From Saccharothrix deserti (GTDB lineage: Bacteria > Actinomycetota > Actinomycetes > Mycobacteriales > Pseudonocardiaceae): a DNA stretch of 64,000 bases. The notes below the pieces were generated by a model. The model was not told where the DNA came from. It did no database searches and saw only the letters and a program-made list of their open reading frames with translations. The stretch lies in contig NZ_VKAB01000002.1 of assembly GCF_009769385.1 (NCBI RefSeq), positions 248,001 through 312,000 of the forward strand, written 5' to 3'. The translations under genes were made by a program, and so were the position numbers. This document shows, one piece after another, positions 46,207 to 54,568 of this stretch; within the stretch, counting starts at the first letter, position 1; each line of letters starts with the position of its first letter.

Positions 46207-48111
46207 TCAGAGGAGGGTCAGTTGTTCCTGGACCACCGGGGCGGGTGGGGTTGTAGCGGGGAGGCTGCCTTCCGGCCACACGCCCTCGTCATCGCCCGGG
46301 ACGCCCACGGCGTCGCGTGTGCCGCGCGCGTCCAGGCCGTGTCGGGCCAGTAGCGGCGTGATGCGGGCGGTCAGCCACCGGCGGTAGCGGGCGTCCACAT
46401 AGGCCCCTCCGGCGTACAGCTTCCGGTAGCTGTCGACCAGGTCCGGCCGCTCACGCACCAGCCACCGGGCGAACCACTCGCGCGCGCCCGGCCGCAGGTG
46501 CAGCGGCAGGACGGTGACGCCGGTCGCGCCCGCCGCCGCGATCGACGCCAGCAGCGCGTCCAGCTGCTCCTCCGAGTCGGTCAACCTCGGCAGCACCGGC
46601 GCGACGAGCACCCCGCACGGCAACCCCGCGTCACGGATCCGGCGCACCAGCTCCAACCGCGCCTGCGGACTCGGCGTGCCCGGCTCCAAGCCCGATTGCA
46701 GGTCGCGGTCCAGCAGGGCCAGCGACACGCCGATGCCCACCGACACCGACGACGCGGCCTCCGCCAGCAGCGGGAGGTCCCGCGACAGCACGGTGCCCTT
46801 GGTGAGGATCGAGAACGGCGTGCCGGAGTCGGCCAGTGCCCGGATGATGCCCGGCATCAACGCGTACCGGCCCTCCGCCCGCTGGTACGGGTCGGTGTTC
46901 GTGCCCATCGCCACGTGCTCGCGCCGCCACTTCCGGGACCGGAGCTGAGCGGTCAGCACCTCCACCGCGTTGACCTTCACGACGACCTGGGTGTCGAAGT
47001 CGCGCCCGGCGTCCAGGTCGAGGTAGGTGTGCGTGTTGCGGGCGAAGCAGTTGTGGCTGACCAGACCGTTGGCCACGAAGTCGCCGGTCCCGGTGGTGAT
47101 GTCGTACAACGTCCGCGTCACGCCCAGCGACTCCACCGACACCACCGACAGCCGGGACGTCACGGGCACCTCCATGCCCTCCACCGCGTTGCCGCGCGGG
47201 ATCACCGGACCCGCCAGGTGCAGGAACCGCAGCCGCTCGGCCAGCCCGCCGACGATCCGCACCCCGCGCACCTCGACCACGTGCGACACGCGCAGCCGCG
47301 TCAACGCCAGCACCGCCGCCTCGAACACCGCGCTGTCCGAACTGGACATCACCAGCTGACCGCCGGTGGAGCTGCCGCGCGCGTCGAACAGGCCCGCCAG
47401 GAACCCCTTCGACCACTCCTCCCCCGGCGTCGTCGGCCACTCGACCAGTTCGCTCTCGCGCGGCACCCGACCGCCGGCGAACTCGCGCACCCGTGCCCGC
47501 ACATCCGGGTGGCTGGGCAGCCCGCCGCGCACCGCACCCCACAGGTAACCGGTGCGGTACTCGTCGTCGTGCGCGGGCGGCGCCGCGAACCGGCCCGTTC
47601 CGACCAGCTGCGTGCCCTTGACCAGGAACGGCCGCTCCTCGAAATCGTCGCACCGGCCGGGCGTGACGTGCTTCCAGCCCTCGTCGGTGAGGAACCGGTG
47701 GTCGCCGCCGGCCACCACCTGCGTGCCATCGCTCAACGTGAGCCGGTACGCGGGCTTGGACGTCTTCCAGTGCGCCTGCACACGCGTGACCACGAACCTC
47801 CCGTCCGAAGTGCCGAACACCTCCTCGCCGACGGACAACTCGGCGATGGGCTTGGTGCGGCCGTCGGCCAGCAGCACGGGGGTGTCGCCGGTCAGGCAGT
47901 ACGTGCAGCCGTGCGAGCAGCCACGATAGGGGTTGATCGTCCAGCCGAACGGCAGCCGGCCGCCCGGCACCTTGTTCAACACGGACTTGGCGTTCACTTC
48001 GTGGAACACGACATCGGCGAAGTCGGGGGTTCGTACGCTGCGAACCAGTCCCGGCAACCCCGGCAGAGCCTGCTGCCGGTCAGCCCCGTCCTTCTGCCCG
48101 TCCCATCGCAT
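46207..48111 (-). CDS. Rv2578c-family radical SAM protein interrupted by an intein
   Basis: 634 residues; 283 are intein (72-354), leaving a 351-residue host protein. The host has NPYRGCSHGCTYC, giving C65 and C69 of a CX3CX2C iron-sulfur motif. The third Cys of the working motif is the residue after the intein, C355 in CFARNTHTYLD, so only the spliced protein can bind the cluster. Further blocks HVAMGTNTDPYQRAEGRY and ILTKGTVLSRDLPLL are typical of the family (SplB-related, role unclear). ATG 48111 (MRWDG) is preferred. A LexA box lies 9 bases upstream. Confidence 0.9.
   Translation of the reverse strand: MRWDGQKDGADRQQALPGLPGLVRSVRTPDFADVVFHEVNAKSVLNKVPGGRLPFGWTINPYRGCSHGCTYCLTGDTPVLLADGRTKPIAELSVGEEVFGTSDGRFVVTRVQAHWKTSKPAYRLTLSDGTQVVAGGDHRFLTDEGWKHVTPGRCDDFEERPFLVKGTQLVGTGRFAAPPAHDDEYRTGYLWGAVRGGLPSHPDVRARVREFAGGRVPRESELVEWPTTPGEEWSKGFLAGLFDARGSSTGGQLVMSSSDSAVFEAAVLALTRLRVSHVVEVRGVRIVGGLAERLRFLHLAGPVIPRGNAVEGMEVPVTSRLSVVSVESLGVTRTLYDITTGTGDFVANGLVSHNCFARNTHTYLDLDAGRDFDTQVVVKVNAVEVLTAQLRSRKWRREHVAMGTNTDPYQRAEGRYALMPGIIRALADSGTPFSILTKGTVLSRDLPLLAEAASSVSVGIGVSLALLDRDLQSGLEPGTPSPQARLELVRRIRDAGLPCGVLVAPVLPRLTDSEEQLDALLASIAAAGATGVTVLPLHLRPGAREWFARWLVRERPDLVDSYRKLYAGGAYVDARYRRWLTARITPLLARHGLDARGTRDAVGVPGDDEGVWPEGSLPATTPPAPVVQEQLTLL
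47050..47898 (-). other. Intein with a decayed LAGLIDADG endonuclease domain
   Basis: Codons 72-354 of the radical SAM gene. Splicing block A is CLTGDTPVLLADGRT with nucleophile C72, block B contains GGDHRF, block F is LYDITTGTGDF and block G VANGLVSHN ends with His353-Asn354, followed by Cys355. All splice residues are present. In the endonuclease region FLAGLFDARGSS keeps the LAGLIDADG shape but has Arg at the catalytic acid position, and the first motif (GYLWGAVRGG) has no acid. Self-splicing should work; homing should not. Confidence 0.88.
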
Positions 48112-48119
48112 GCCCACAT

Positions 48120-48135
48120 TCGAACATGTGTTCGA
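48120..48135. promoter_or_regulatory. Perfect LexA (SOS) box between the radical SAM gene and pnuC-nadR
   Basis: TCGAACATGTGTTCGA has both half-sites of the actinobacterial SOS consensus TCGAAC-N4-GTTCGA. The divergent starts (48111 and 48158) are only 46 bases apart, so one site can control both directions. TACGGT (48138-48143), a TANNNT -10 element for pnuC, begins 2 bases after the box. Confidence 0.82.
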
Positions 48136-48157
48136 TCTACGGTCAAACGGAGTGCCC

Positions 48158-48814
48158 GTGTCAGTGCTGGACGTCATCCTGTGGCCCTTCAACACAACCG
48201 CCTTGACCTTCGCCGGGGCCACCACGAGCTGGGGCGAGGTGGCCGGGTTCATCACCGGCGCGCTGTGCGTGTGGCTGGTGGCCGGGCAGAACCCGTGGAA
48301 CTGGCCGATCGGCATCCTCAACAACCTCGCCTTCGTGGTGCTGTTCGCGACCAGCGGCCTGTACGCCGATTCCGGCCTGCAGGTCGTCTACATCGCGCTC
48401 GCGTTGTACGGCTGGTGGGCCTGGCTGCGGGGCGGCGCCGAACACTCCGCCCTGCCCGTCAGCCGGACCACCCGCGAGCAGTGGTGGTGGCTGCTCGGGG
48501 CCGGTGTGGCGGGCACCCTGCTGCTGGTGTGGGTGCTCACCTCGTTCAGCAACTCGACGGTGCCCTGGGCGGATTCCGTGACCACTGTCCTCTCGCTGCT
48601 GGCCACGTGGGGCCAGACCCGCAAGAAGGTCGAGTGCTGGTGGCTGTGGATCGCCGCGGACGTGATCTACGTTCCGTTGTACGCCTACAAGGGCCTGTGG
48701 CTGACCGCGATCCTCTACGTCGGCTTCATGGCCCTCTGCGTGCTGGGACTGCGCAACTGGACGAAGGCGCTGCGCGACGACGACCTGCGCGACGACCTGG
48801 CCGCCGTCGCGTGA
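48158..48814 (+). CDS. pnuC: PnuC-like nicotinamide riboside transporter
   Basis: 218 residues, seven hydrophobic helices. Signatures NPWNWPIGILNNLAFVVLF, YIALALYGWWAWLRGG and WLWIAADVIYVPLYAYKGLW match PnuC, which moves nicotinamide riboside into the cell by facilitated diffusion. The start is GTG 48158, 5 bases after GGAG; an in-frame GTG at 48152 overlaps that site and is less likely. The stop overlaps the nadR start by 4 bases (GTGA), so uptake and trapping of the riboside are coupled. Likely under LexA control. Confidence 0.9.
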   Translation: MSVLDVILWPFNTTALTFAGATTSWGEVAGFITGALCVWLVAGQNPWNWPIGILNNLAFVVLFATSGLYADSGLQVVYIALALYGWWAWLRGGAEHSALPVSRTTREQWWWLLGAGVAGTLLLVWVLTSFSNSTVPWADSVTTVLSLLATWGQTRKKVECWWLWIAADVIYVPLYAYKGLWLTAILYVGFMALCVLGLRNWTKALRDDDLRDDLAAVA

Positions 48815-49887
48815 CCGACTTCGACCACGCGTTGGTGCTCGGCAAGTTCTACCCGCCGCACGCCGGTCACCACCACCTCATCCGCACGGCCGCCGCGCGC
48901 AGCAGGCGGACCACGGTGACCGTGCTGGCGTCGAGCGTGGAGTCCATCCCGGTCGCGGACCGGGTGGCCTGGCTGCGCGCCGAACACGCGGACACGCCCG
49001 GTCTCGTCGTGCTCGGCGACGTGGACGACCACGAGATGGACTTCCACAGCGACACCGTGTGGGAGTCGCACATGGGCGTGGCACGGGCGGTGCTCGCGCG
49101 GCGCGCCATCCTGGACGGCGACCCGGCGTCGGCGGCGGTCGACGCGGTGTTCTCCAGCGAGCACTACGGCGACGAGATGGCCAAACGGCTGGGCGCCCGG
49201 CACGTCCTGGTCGACCTGGACCGCAGCGCGCACCCCGTGTCGGGTACCGCGGTCCGGGCCGACCCGCGAGGCCAGTGGGCGCACCTCGCGCCGGCGACCC
49301 GGGTGGGACTGTGCGCCCGGATCGTGGTGCTCGGGGCGGAGAGCAGCGGCACCACGACGTTGTCGCGTGACCTCGCGGCCGCGCTCGGCGCACCCTGGGT
49401 GCCCGAGTACGGCCGCGAGCACACCGAGCTGAAGCTGGCCGCCGCCCGCGCGTTCCACCCGGACGCCACCGTCGACAGTCTCGTGTGGACGGTCGGTGAC
49501 TTCCAGGACGTGGCGCGCAGGCAACGGGAACTCGCCGACGCGGCGGTGGACGGCCCGGTCCTGGTGTGCGACAACGACTCGTGGGCAGCGACCGTGTGGG
49601 GCCACCGGTACCTGGGCGCGCCGCACCCGGACATCGCGCCGGACGCCCACCGGCCCGCCCTGTACCTGCTCACCGATCACGTCGGCGTGCCGTTCGAGCA
49701 GGACGGGTGGCGGGACGGCGAGCACCTGCGCGCGTGGATGACGGCCGAGTTCCGGGCGGGACTGGCCGCGCGGGGCGTGCCGTGGCGGCTGGTCACGGGA
49801 CCGCCGGAGCAGCGGCTGCGGCAGGCCCTGGCGGCGTGCGAGGAGGCGGTGGCCCGGCACTTCCGGTTCGCCGACCCGCTGGGTTAG
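48811..49887 (+). CDS. nadR: NadR-like bifunctional NMN adenylyltransferase / nicotinamide riboside kinase
   Basis: 358 residues. N-terminal nucleotidyltransferase domain with GKFYPPHAGHHHLI (HxGH at 17-20) and SGTAVRADPRGQW. C-terminal kinase domain (about 170-350) with IVVLGAESSGTTTLSRDLA as P-loop, VPEYGREHTE and VLVCDNDSWA as the Asp-containing motif. The P-loop Lys is replaced by Thr181, a variant I believe recurs in actinobacterial NadR proteins. There is no N-terminal repressor domain. It phosphorylates the riboside brought in by PnuC and adenylates the product to NAD. Confidence 0.9.
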   Translation: MTDFDHALVLGKFYPPHAGHHHLIRTAAARSRRTTVTVLASSVESIPVADRVAWLRAEHADTPGLVVLGDVDDHEMDFHSDTVWESHMGVARAVLARRAILDGDPASAAVDAVFSSEHYGDEMAKRLGARHVLVDLDRSAHPVSGTAVRADPRGQWAHLAPATRVGLCARIVVLGAESSGTTTLSRDLAAALGAPWVPEYGREHTELKLAAARAFHPDATVDSLVWTVGDFQDVARRQRELADAAVDGPVLVCDNDSWAATVWGHRYLGAPHPDIAPDAHRPALYLLTDHVGVPFEQDGWRDGEHLRAWMTAEFRAGLAARGVPWRLVTGPPEQRLRQALAACEEAVARHFRFADPLG

Positions 49888-49948
49888 CCGGTCACCACGA
49901 CCGCGCCGGGCTGTCCGCACTGCGCACGGTCGGGGCTGGTCGGGCAAT

Positions 49949-51403
49949 ATGTGCGCCGTGCACGCCAAGGACCTGATCGCCGCTCACGGCCACGGACACG
50001 GGCACGGCCCCGCCGAGCCCGCCTCCAAGCCGGTCCGCAAGCTGCTGCTGGTCCTGCTGCTGCCGTTCGTGCTGGCCACCGTCGTGGGCACGCTCCTGCT
50101 GTACCCGTTCGGGCACGAGCAGCGCACCGGCGCGGAGGTGGGGCTGGCGCAGGTGCCGGTGCGCGGCGACGTCACCGCCGTGGCCCAGGGCGGGTGCGGA
50201 CCGGACACGGACACACCCGACGCCACCGGGTGCTTCCTGGTGACCGTGCGGATGAGCGACGGCGCGGCGGCCGGGCAGGAGGTCCGCATCCCGGTGCCGG
50301 ACCAGCCGGGCACGCCGAAGTTCGCGGTCGGCGACGCGGTGGTGCTGTCCTACGGCGGCGGCAACCCGCGGGAGAGCACGTCGTACCAGCTGGCCGACTT
50401 CCAACGCGGGGTGCCGCTGCTGCTGCTCGCCGTGCTGTTCGCGGCGGCCGTGCTGCTGCTGGGGCGCTGGCAGGGGTTGGCGGCGCTCGGCGCGCTGGCG
50501 TTGAGCTTCGTGGTGCTGGCGCTGTTCGTGCTGCCCGCGATCCTGGCCGGGGAGAGCCCGCTGACCGTGGCCGTGGTCGGCGCGGGGCTGATCATGTTCA
50601 TCGTGCTGTACCTGACGCACGGGCTGTCCGCCCGGACGTCGACGGCGGTGCTGGGGACGTTGGTGAGCCTGGCGTTGATCGGCGTGCTGGGCGCGGTGTT
50701 CTCCGCGTTCGGCAAGCTGACCGGGCTCGACCAGGACACCGCGAACCTGGTGTCGCTGCTCGGGCACGGCATCGACACCCGCGGGCTGCTGCTCGCGGGC
50801 ACGATCATCGGCGCGCTGGGCGTGCTGGACGACGTGACCGTGACGCAGACCAGCGCGGTGTGGGAGCTGCGCCGGGCGAACCCGTCGCTCAACTTCCGCG
50901 AGCTGTACGCGGCGGGGTCGCGGATCGGCCGCGACCACCTGTCGTCCGTGGTGAACACGCTGGTCATGGCGTACGCGGGCGCGGCGCTGCCGTTGCTGCT
51001 GGCGTTCACGCTGTCCGGCCGGACCCTGGGCGAGATCGTCACCGCCCAGGACGTGGCGCAGGAGGTCGTGCGGACGCTGGTGGGCAGCATCGGCCTGGTG
51101 GCCGCCGTGCCGATCACCACCGCCCTGGCCGCGTTCGTGGCCGGCCGCGAACCCGTGCCCGCCTCCGACGCGTCCGACGCCGCCGAGCCGCCCCCCGAAT
51201 CGCCCGCTACCGCCTCTTCCCCCGCCACCTCGTCCTCCGCCGCCGCTTCCGACCCGACGTGGCGCAAGCGCGTGACCGGCGACCTGCGCACCGGCTACGA
51301 CCCGGCCAAGGGCCCGTGGCGGCGCCCGGCTAACGGGCCAGCAGGACCAGCGACAACGCGATCGCGGCGGGCACGGACTGCACGACCAGAATCCGACGAC
51401 TGA
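49949..51403 (+). CDS. YibE/F-family membrane protein
   Basis: 484 residues. A His/Gly-rich start (HGHGHGHG) could bind metal. One membrane helix (about 30-52), an extracytoplasmic beta domain (about 60-145) and seven further helices carry the YibE/F signature GTIIGALGVLDDVTVTQ and LSSVVNTLVMAYAGAALPLLL. The last 90 residues are a disordered Ser/Ala/Pro-rich and then Arg-rich tail. The function of the family is unknown. ATG 49949 is chosen; GTG 49961 is an alternative. The 3' end overlaps the convergent DUF1304 gene by 74 bases, within the disordered tail. Confidence 0.85.
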   Translation: MCAVHAKDLIAAHGHGHGHGPAEPASKPVRKLLLVLLLPFVLATVVGTLLLYPFGHEQRTGAEVGLAQVPVRGDVTAVAQGGCGPDTDTPDATGCFLVTVRMSDGAAAGQEVRIPVPDQPGTPKFAVGDAVVLSYGGGNPRESTSYQLADFQRGVPLLLLAVLFAAAVLLLGRWQGLAALGALALSFVVLALFVLPAILAGESPLTVAVVGAGLIMFIVLYLTHGLSARTSTAVLGTLVSLALIGVLGAVFSAFGKLTGLDQDTANLVSLLGHGIDTRGLLLAGTIIGALGVLDDVTVTQTSAVWELRRANPSLNFRELYAAGSRIGRDHLSSVVNTLVMAYAGAALPLLLAFTLSGRTLGEIVTAQDVAQEVVRTLVGSIGLVAAVPITTALAAFVAGREPVPASDASDAAEPPPESPATASSPATSSSAAASDPTWRKRVTGDLRTGYDPAKGPWRRPANGPAGPATTRSRRARTARPESDD

Positions 51404-51692
51404 CCGTCGCCGCGCCGTACAGACCCGCCACGATCACGCAGATCAGGAAGAACACCGCGAACGCGAACCCGGTCGTGCCGGGCGCGATCAACGCGAAGAT
51501 CAGACCGGCGGCCAGGAAACCGTTGTAGAGGCCCTGGTTGGCCGCCAGCACCTTGGACTCGGCGGCGAACTCCTCCGTCGTGCCGAACGTCGCACGGCCG
51601 CGCGGGGTGGTCCAGAGGAACATCTCCAGCACGACGATGTAGAGGTGGATGGCCGCGACCAGCGCGGTGAGGACATCTGCGGCGATCTGCAC
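51330..51692 (-). CDS. DUF1304-family small membrane protein
   Basis: 120 residues, four predicted helices. LTALVAAIHLYIVVLEMFLWTTP, NQGLYNGFLAAGL and VAGLYGAAT are the family hallmarks. The function is unknown. The start is GTG 51692, where the conserved hydrophobic core begins; the frame runs further upstream but has no family similarity there. It converges on, and overlaps by 74 bases, the YibE/F gene, and starts 48 bases from the divergent spermidine-synthase-like gene. Confidence 0.82.
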   Translation of the reverse strand: MQIAADVLTALVAAIHLYIVVLEMFLWTTPRGRATFGTTEEFAAESKVLAANQGLYNGFLAAGLIFALIAPGTTGFAFAVFFLICVIVAGLYGAATVSRRILVVQSVPAAIALSLVLLAR

Positions 51693-51740
51693 GAGTGTGC
51701 AGCGTAACCGCCCGCGGGCGCGGCAGGGATAATCACCGGT

Positions 51741-52604
51741 GTGGGACGGATCCGGAAAGCCGACGAGACCATCAGCCGGGAGGTCGACTCGGGCATCGCG
51801 GAACTGGTCCCCGATCCCGACGTGTCCAGGGCGTGGATGCTGCGCCTGAACGGCACCCCGCAGTCCCACGTGGACCTGGACGACCCGACGCACCTCGAGT
51901 TCGAGTACCTGCGCAGGCTCGGCCACGTCGCCGACCTGATCGCGCCGGGCAGCGACCCCATCCGGGCACTGCACCTGGGCGGCGGCGCGCTCACCCTCCC
52001 CCGGTACATCGCCACCACGCGGCCGCGTTCCAGCCAGCAGGTCGTGGAGATCGACGCGGCGTTGATCGACCTGGTCCGGGGCATCCTCCCGCTGGACCGG
52101 AACTGGCGGCTGCGCATCCGCAACGGCGACGCGCGGGCCGTGCTGGAGAAGGCCCCGGAGGGTGCGTTCGACCTGGTCGTGACGGACGTGTTCGCCGGCG
52201 CCCGGACGCCCGCGCACCTGACGTCGGTCGAGTTCGTGGCGCTCGCCTCGCGCACCCTGCGTCCGGGCGGTGTCTACGCGGCCAACATCGGTGACGGCGG
52301 GAAGCTGGCGTTCGCCAAGGCCCAGGCCGCGACGGTCCGCGCCGTGTTCCCGCACGTGTGCGTGCTGGCGGAGCCGGCGGTGTTCCGGGGCAGGCGCTTC
52401 GGCAACTTCGTACTGGTCGGTTCACACGTGGAGCTGCCGGTGGCGGCGTTGACCAGGCTCACCGCCGGCGACCCGTTCCCGGGGCGCGTCGAACACGACG
52501 ACTCCTTGATCCGCTTCATCGGCGGCGCCCCACCGACGACGGACGAAACCGCCACCCAGTCACCCCCACCACCCAGGGGCACCTGGGGCCTACCCGACGA
52601 CTGA
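51741..52604 (+). CDS. Spermidine-synthase-like methyltransferase-fold protein
   Basis: 287 residues. The Rossmann core is visible: ALHLGGGALTLPRYIA (motif I), QQVVEIDAALIDLVR (acidic ligand of motif II), NGDARAVL and FDLVVTDVFAGARTP. This fits the spermidine synthase/SAM methyltransferase-like family common in actinobacteria, where the polyamine site is often not conserved, so aminopropyl transfer is uncertain. GATAAT at 51728-51733 lies 7 bases before GTG 51741, indicating a leaderless transcript. A short hairpin follows the stop. Confidence 0.8.
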   Translation: MGRIRKADETISREVDSGIAELVPDPDVSRAWMLRLNGTPQSHVDLDDPTHLEFEYLRRLGHVADLIAPGSDPIRALHLGGGALTLPRYIATTRPRSSQQVVEIDAALIDLVRGILPLDRNWRLRIRNGDARAVLEKAPEGAFDLVVTDVFAGARTPAHLTSVEFVALASRTLRPGGVYAANIGDGGKLAFAKAQAATVRAVFPHVCVLAEPAVFRGRRFGNFVLVGSHVELPVAALTRLTAGDPFPGRVEHDDSLIRFIGGAPPTTDETATQSPPPPRGTWGLPDD

Positions 52605-52617
52605 CCCCGCCGACACC

Positions 52618-52646
52618 GACCCGCCGCGACTCACGCGGCGCGGGTC
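52618..52646. terminator. Hairpin at the convergent gene ends
   Basis: GACCCGCCGCG pairs with CGCGGCGCGGGTC with a two-base bulge and a short loop. It follows the spermidine-synthase-like gene by 13 bases and covers the stop codon region of the minus-strand membrane gene. Confidence 0.5.
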
Positions 52647-53274
52647 AGGTCTGGTCGAGGGTCGAGACGAAGCGGGAGATGGCGTCCGGGGTCAGCTTCT
52701 GGGCCAGGCGGCCCGCCGGCGCCATCGAGCCGAGCTTGTAGAGCGGGCGGTCGGCGGCGGCCAGGCCGCGGGCCTCGGCGCGGAGTTGGGCGACCAGCAG
52801 CTCGGAGAACACCAGGCCGGGAGGGTCGCCCCGGCCCGCCAGCACGTCGGCCAGCTTGCGCAGCGGCAGGACGCCCTGCTCGCGCCCACCCGTACCGGCG
52901 TAGATCGCCAACGCCAGGTTGATCGCCTTGCCGCCACCGCGCACGAACAGGCCCACGGTCCGGGTGCCGCGCATGTCCGTCACCAGCAGGTCCAGCTGGT
53001 CGGCCGTGTGCAGGTCCACCGAACGCGTGCCGAAAGCGCGCACGGACAGCACGTGACCTTCCAGCCACACCCGCCGCCGCGCCTCCGACCACGCCAACAG
53101 CAACAGCGGCACGGCGAACACCGCCGCCGTCACCAGACCGGCGGTCCGCCCCGCGAGCAGCCCCAGCAACCCGCCGAACGCCGCGGCGACGATCAGCGCG
53201 CCGATGGCGACCGTCCGCGCGCGCTTGCGCACCGCCTTCGGGTCGAGCAGGTCAAGGGCAATCCGCTCGCTCAC
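52645..53274 (-). CDS. Conserved hypothetical membrane protein downstream of hisS
   Basis: 209 residues, not recognised. Two hydrophobic helices (about 20-43 and 46-62) follow a charged start, then a soluble domain with beta character ([51 protein letters not shown]) like a small PH-type fold. The start overlaps the hisS stop by 4 bases, so it is translated with hisS, but nothing links it to tRNA charging. The coding character is normal. Confidence 0.7.
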   Translation of the reverse strand: MSERIALDLLDPKAVRKRARTVAIGALIVAAAFGGLLGLLAGRTAGLVTAAVFAVPLLLLAWSEARRRVWLEGHVLSVRAFGTRSVDLHTADQLDLLVTDMRGTRTVGLFVRGGGKAINLALAIYAGTGGREQGVLPLRKLADVLAGRGDPPGLVFSELLVAQLRAEARGLAAADRPLYKLGSMAPAGRLAQKLTPDAISRFVSTLDQT

Positions 53275-54563
53275 CGGCCCAACGCCTCCAGCACCGAGAT
53301 CACCACGTCGTCCAGCGGCACGGAACGCTGGTCGCCCGACGCCAACTCCTTCACCTGCACGACCCCGGCCTCGATGTCACGCTCGCCCAGCACCAGCGCG
53401 AACCGCGCGCCCGACCGGTCGGCGCCCTTCATCGCGCCCTTGAGCCCCTTGCCGCCATAGGACAGGTCGAACCGCACACCGGCCGCCCGCAGCGGCGCGG
53501 ACAACGCGACCAGCCGCGACTTCGCCACCTCGCCCAACGGCACGCCGTACACGTCGCACCGGGTCACGTCACCCGGCGACACGCCCTCGACCTGGCACGC
53601 CAGCAGCGCCCGGTCCACGCCGAGGCCGAACCCGACCCCGGACAGCGGCTGCCCGCCCAGCTGCTCCATCAACCCGTCGTAACGCCCGCCGCCGCCGATG
53701 CCGGACTGCGCGCCCAACCCGTCGTGCACGAACTCGAACGTCGTCTTCGTGTAGTAGTCCAGCCCGCGCACCATCCGCGGGTTCTCCACGAACTTCACGC
53801 CCAGGTCGTTCAGGTAGCCCTTGACCTGCTCGTAGTGCGCCAGCGACTCGGCCGACAGGTTGTCCACCATCAGCGGCGCGTCGGCGACCAGCTCGCGCAC
53901 CTCGGGCCGCTTGTCGTCCAGCACCCGCAACGGGTTCAGCTCGGCACGCCGCCGCGTCTCGGAGTCCAGCGGCAGCTCCGCCAGGAACGCCTGGAGCTTC
54001 TCCCGGTACTGCGGACGGCACGTGGCGTCGCCCAGCGAGGTCAGCTCCAGCCGGAACCCGGTCAACCCCAACTCCCGGAACCCGGCGTCGGCGACCGCGA
54101 TGACCTCGGCGTCCAGCGCCGGGTCGTCCACGCCGACCGCCTCGATGCCGACCTGGTGGAACTGCCGGTAACGCCCGGCCTGGGGCTGCTCGGCGCGGAA
54201 GAACTGCCCCGCGTACGCGAGCTTCACCGGCAGCTGGCCGCGGTCGAGGCCGTGCTCGATGACGGCGCGCATCACGCCCGCCGTGCCCTCGGGCCGCAGC
54301 GTGATGGACCGGCCGCCGCGGTCGGTGAACGTGTACATCTCCTTGCTCACCACGTCGGTCGACTCGCCGACACCACGCGCGAACAGCGCGGTGTCCTCGA
54401 AGACGGGCAGCTCGATGTAGCCGTAGCCCGCGCGGCGCGCGGACCCGACGAGCGTGTCGCGGACCGCCAGGAACGAGGCGGAGTTCGGCGGGAAGTAGTC
54501 GGGCACGCCCTTGGGTGCCGAGAACGGGGTTACAGAAGGCGTTACAGAAGACGTCGTCGTCAC
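53271..54563 (-). CDS. hisS: Histidyl-tRNA synthetase
   Basis: 430 residues, class II. Motif 1 region [18 protein letters not shown], motif 2 [20 protein letters not shown] and [11 protein letters not shown], histidine-A motif [12 protein letters not shown] and motif 3 [14 protein letters not shown] are all present; the C-terminal anticodon-binding domain starts near residue 325. It joins histidine to tRNA-His. The proposed start is GTG 54563; the first 17 residues hold a Thr/Ser-rich tandem (SVTPSVTP) coded by two copies of GTTACAGAAG, so a later start is possible. It lies 5 bases after the MBL hydrolase gene. Confidence 0.95.
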   Translation of the reverse strand: MTTTSSVTPSVTPFSAPKGVPDYFPPNSASFLAVRDTLVGSARRAGYGYIELPVFEDTALFARGVGESTDVVSKEMYTFTDRGGRSITLRPEGTAGVMRAVIEHGLDRGQLPVKLAYAGQFFRAEQPQAGRYRQFHQVGIEAVGVDDPALDAEVIAVADAGFRELGLTGFRLELTSLGDATCRPQYREKLQAFLAELPLDSETRRRAELNPLRVLDDKRPEVRELVADAPLMVDNLSAESLAHYEQVKGYLNDLGVKFVENPRMVRGLDYYTKTTFEFVHDGLGAQSGIGGGGRYDGLMEQLGGQPLSGVGFGLGVDRALLACQVEGVSPGDVTRCDVYGVPLGEVAKSRLVALSAPLRAAGVRFDLSYGGKGLKGAMKGADRSGARFALVLGERDIEAGVVQVKELASGDQRSVPLDDVVISVLEALGR

Positions 54564-54568
54564 GGTTT

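Noticed and set aside
46207-48111. Reading the radical SAM gene as two genes split by an insertion.
   Set aside because: The frame is open throughout and the inserted segment has complete intein splice blocks, so it is one gene with a protein intron.
46498-48810. Long plus-strand frame running into nadR from inside the radical SAM gene region.
   Set aside because: The protein similarity to NadR begins only at GTG 48811; upstream it is antisense to the radical SAM gene and out of frame with pnuC.
54534-54552. Two copies of GTTACAGAAG at the hisS start as a possible attachment site.
   Set aside because: They encode the SVTPSVTP tail in frame, lie 10 bases apart and no mobile-element gene is near.
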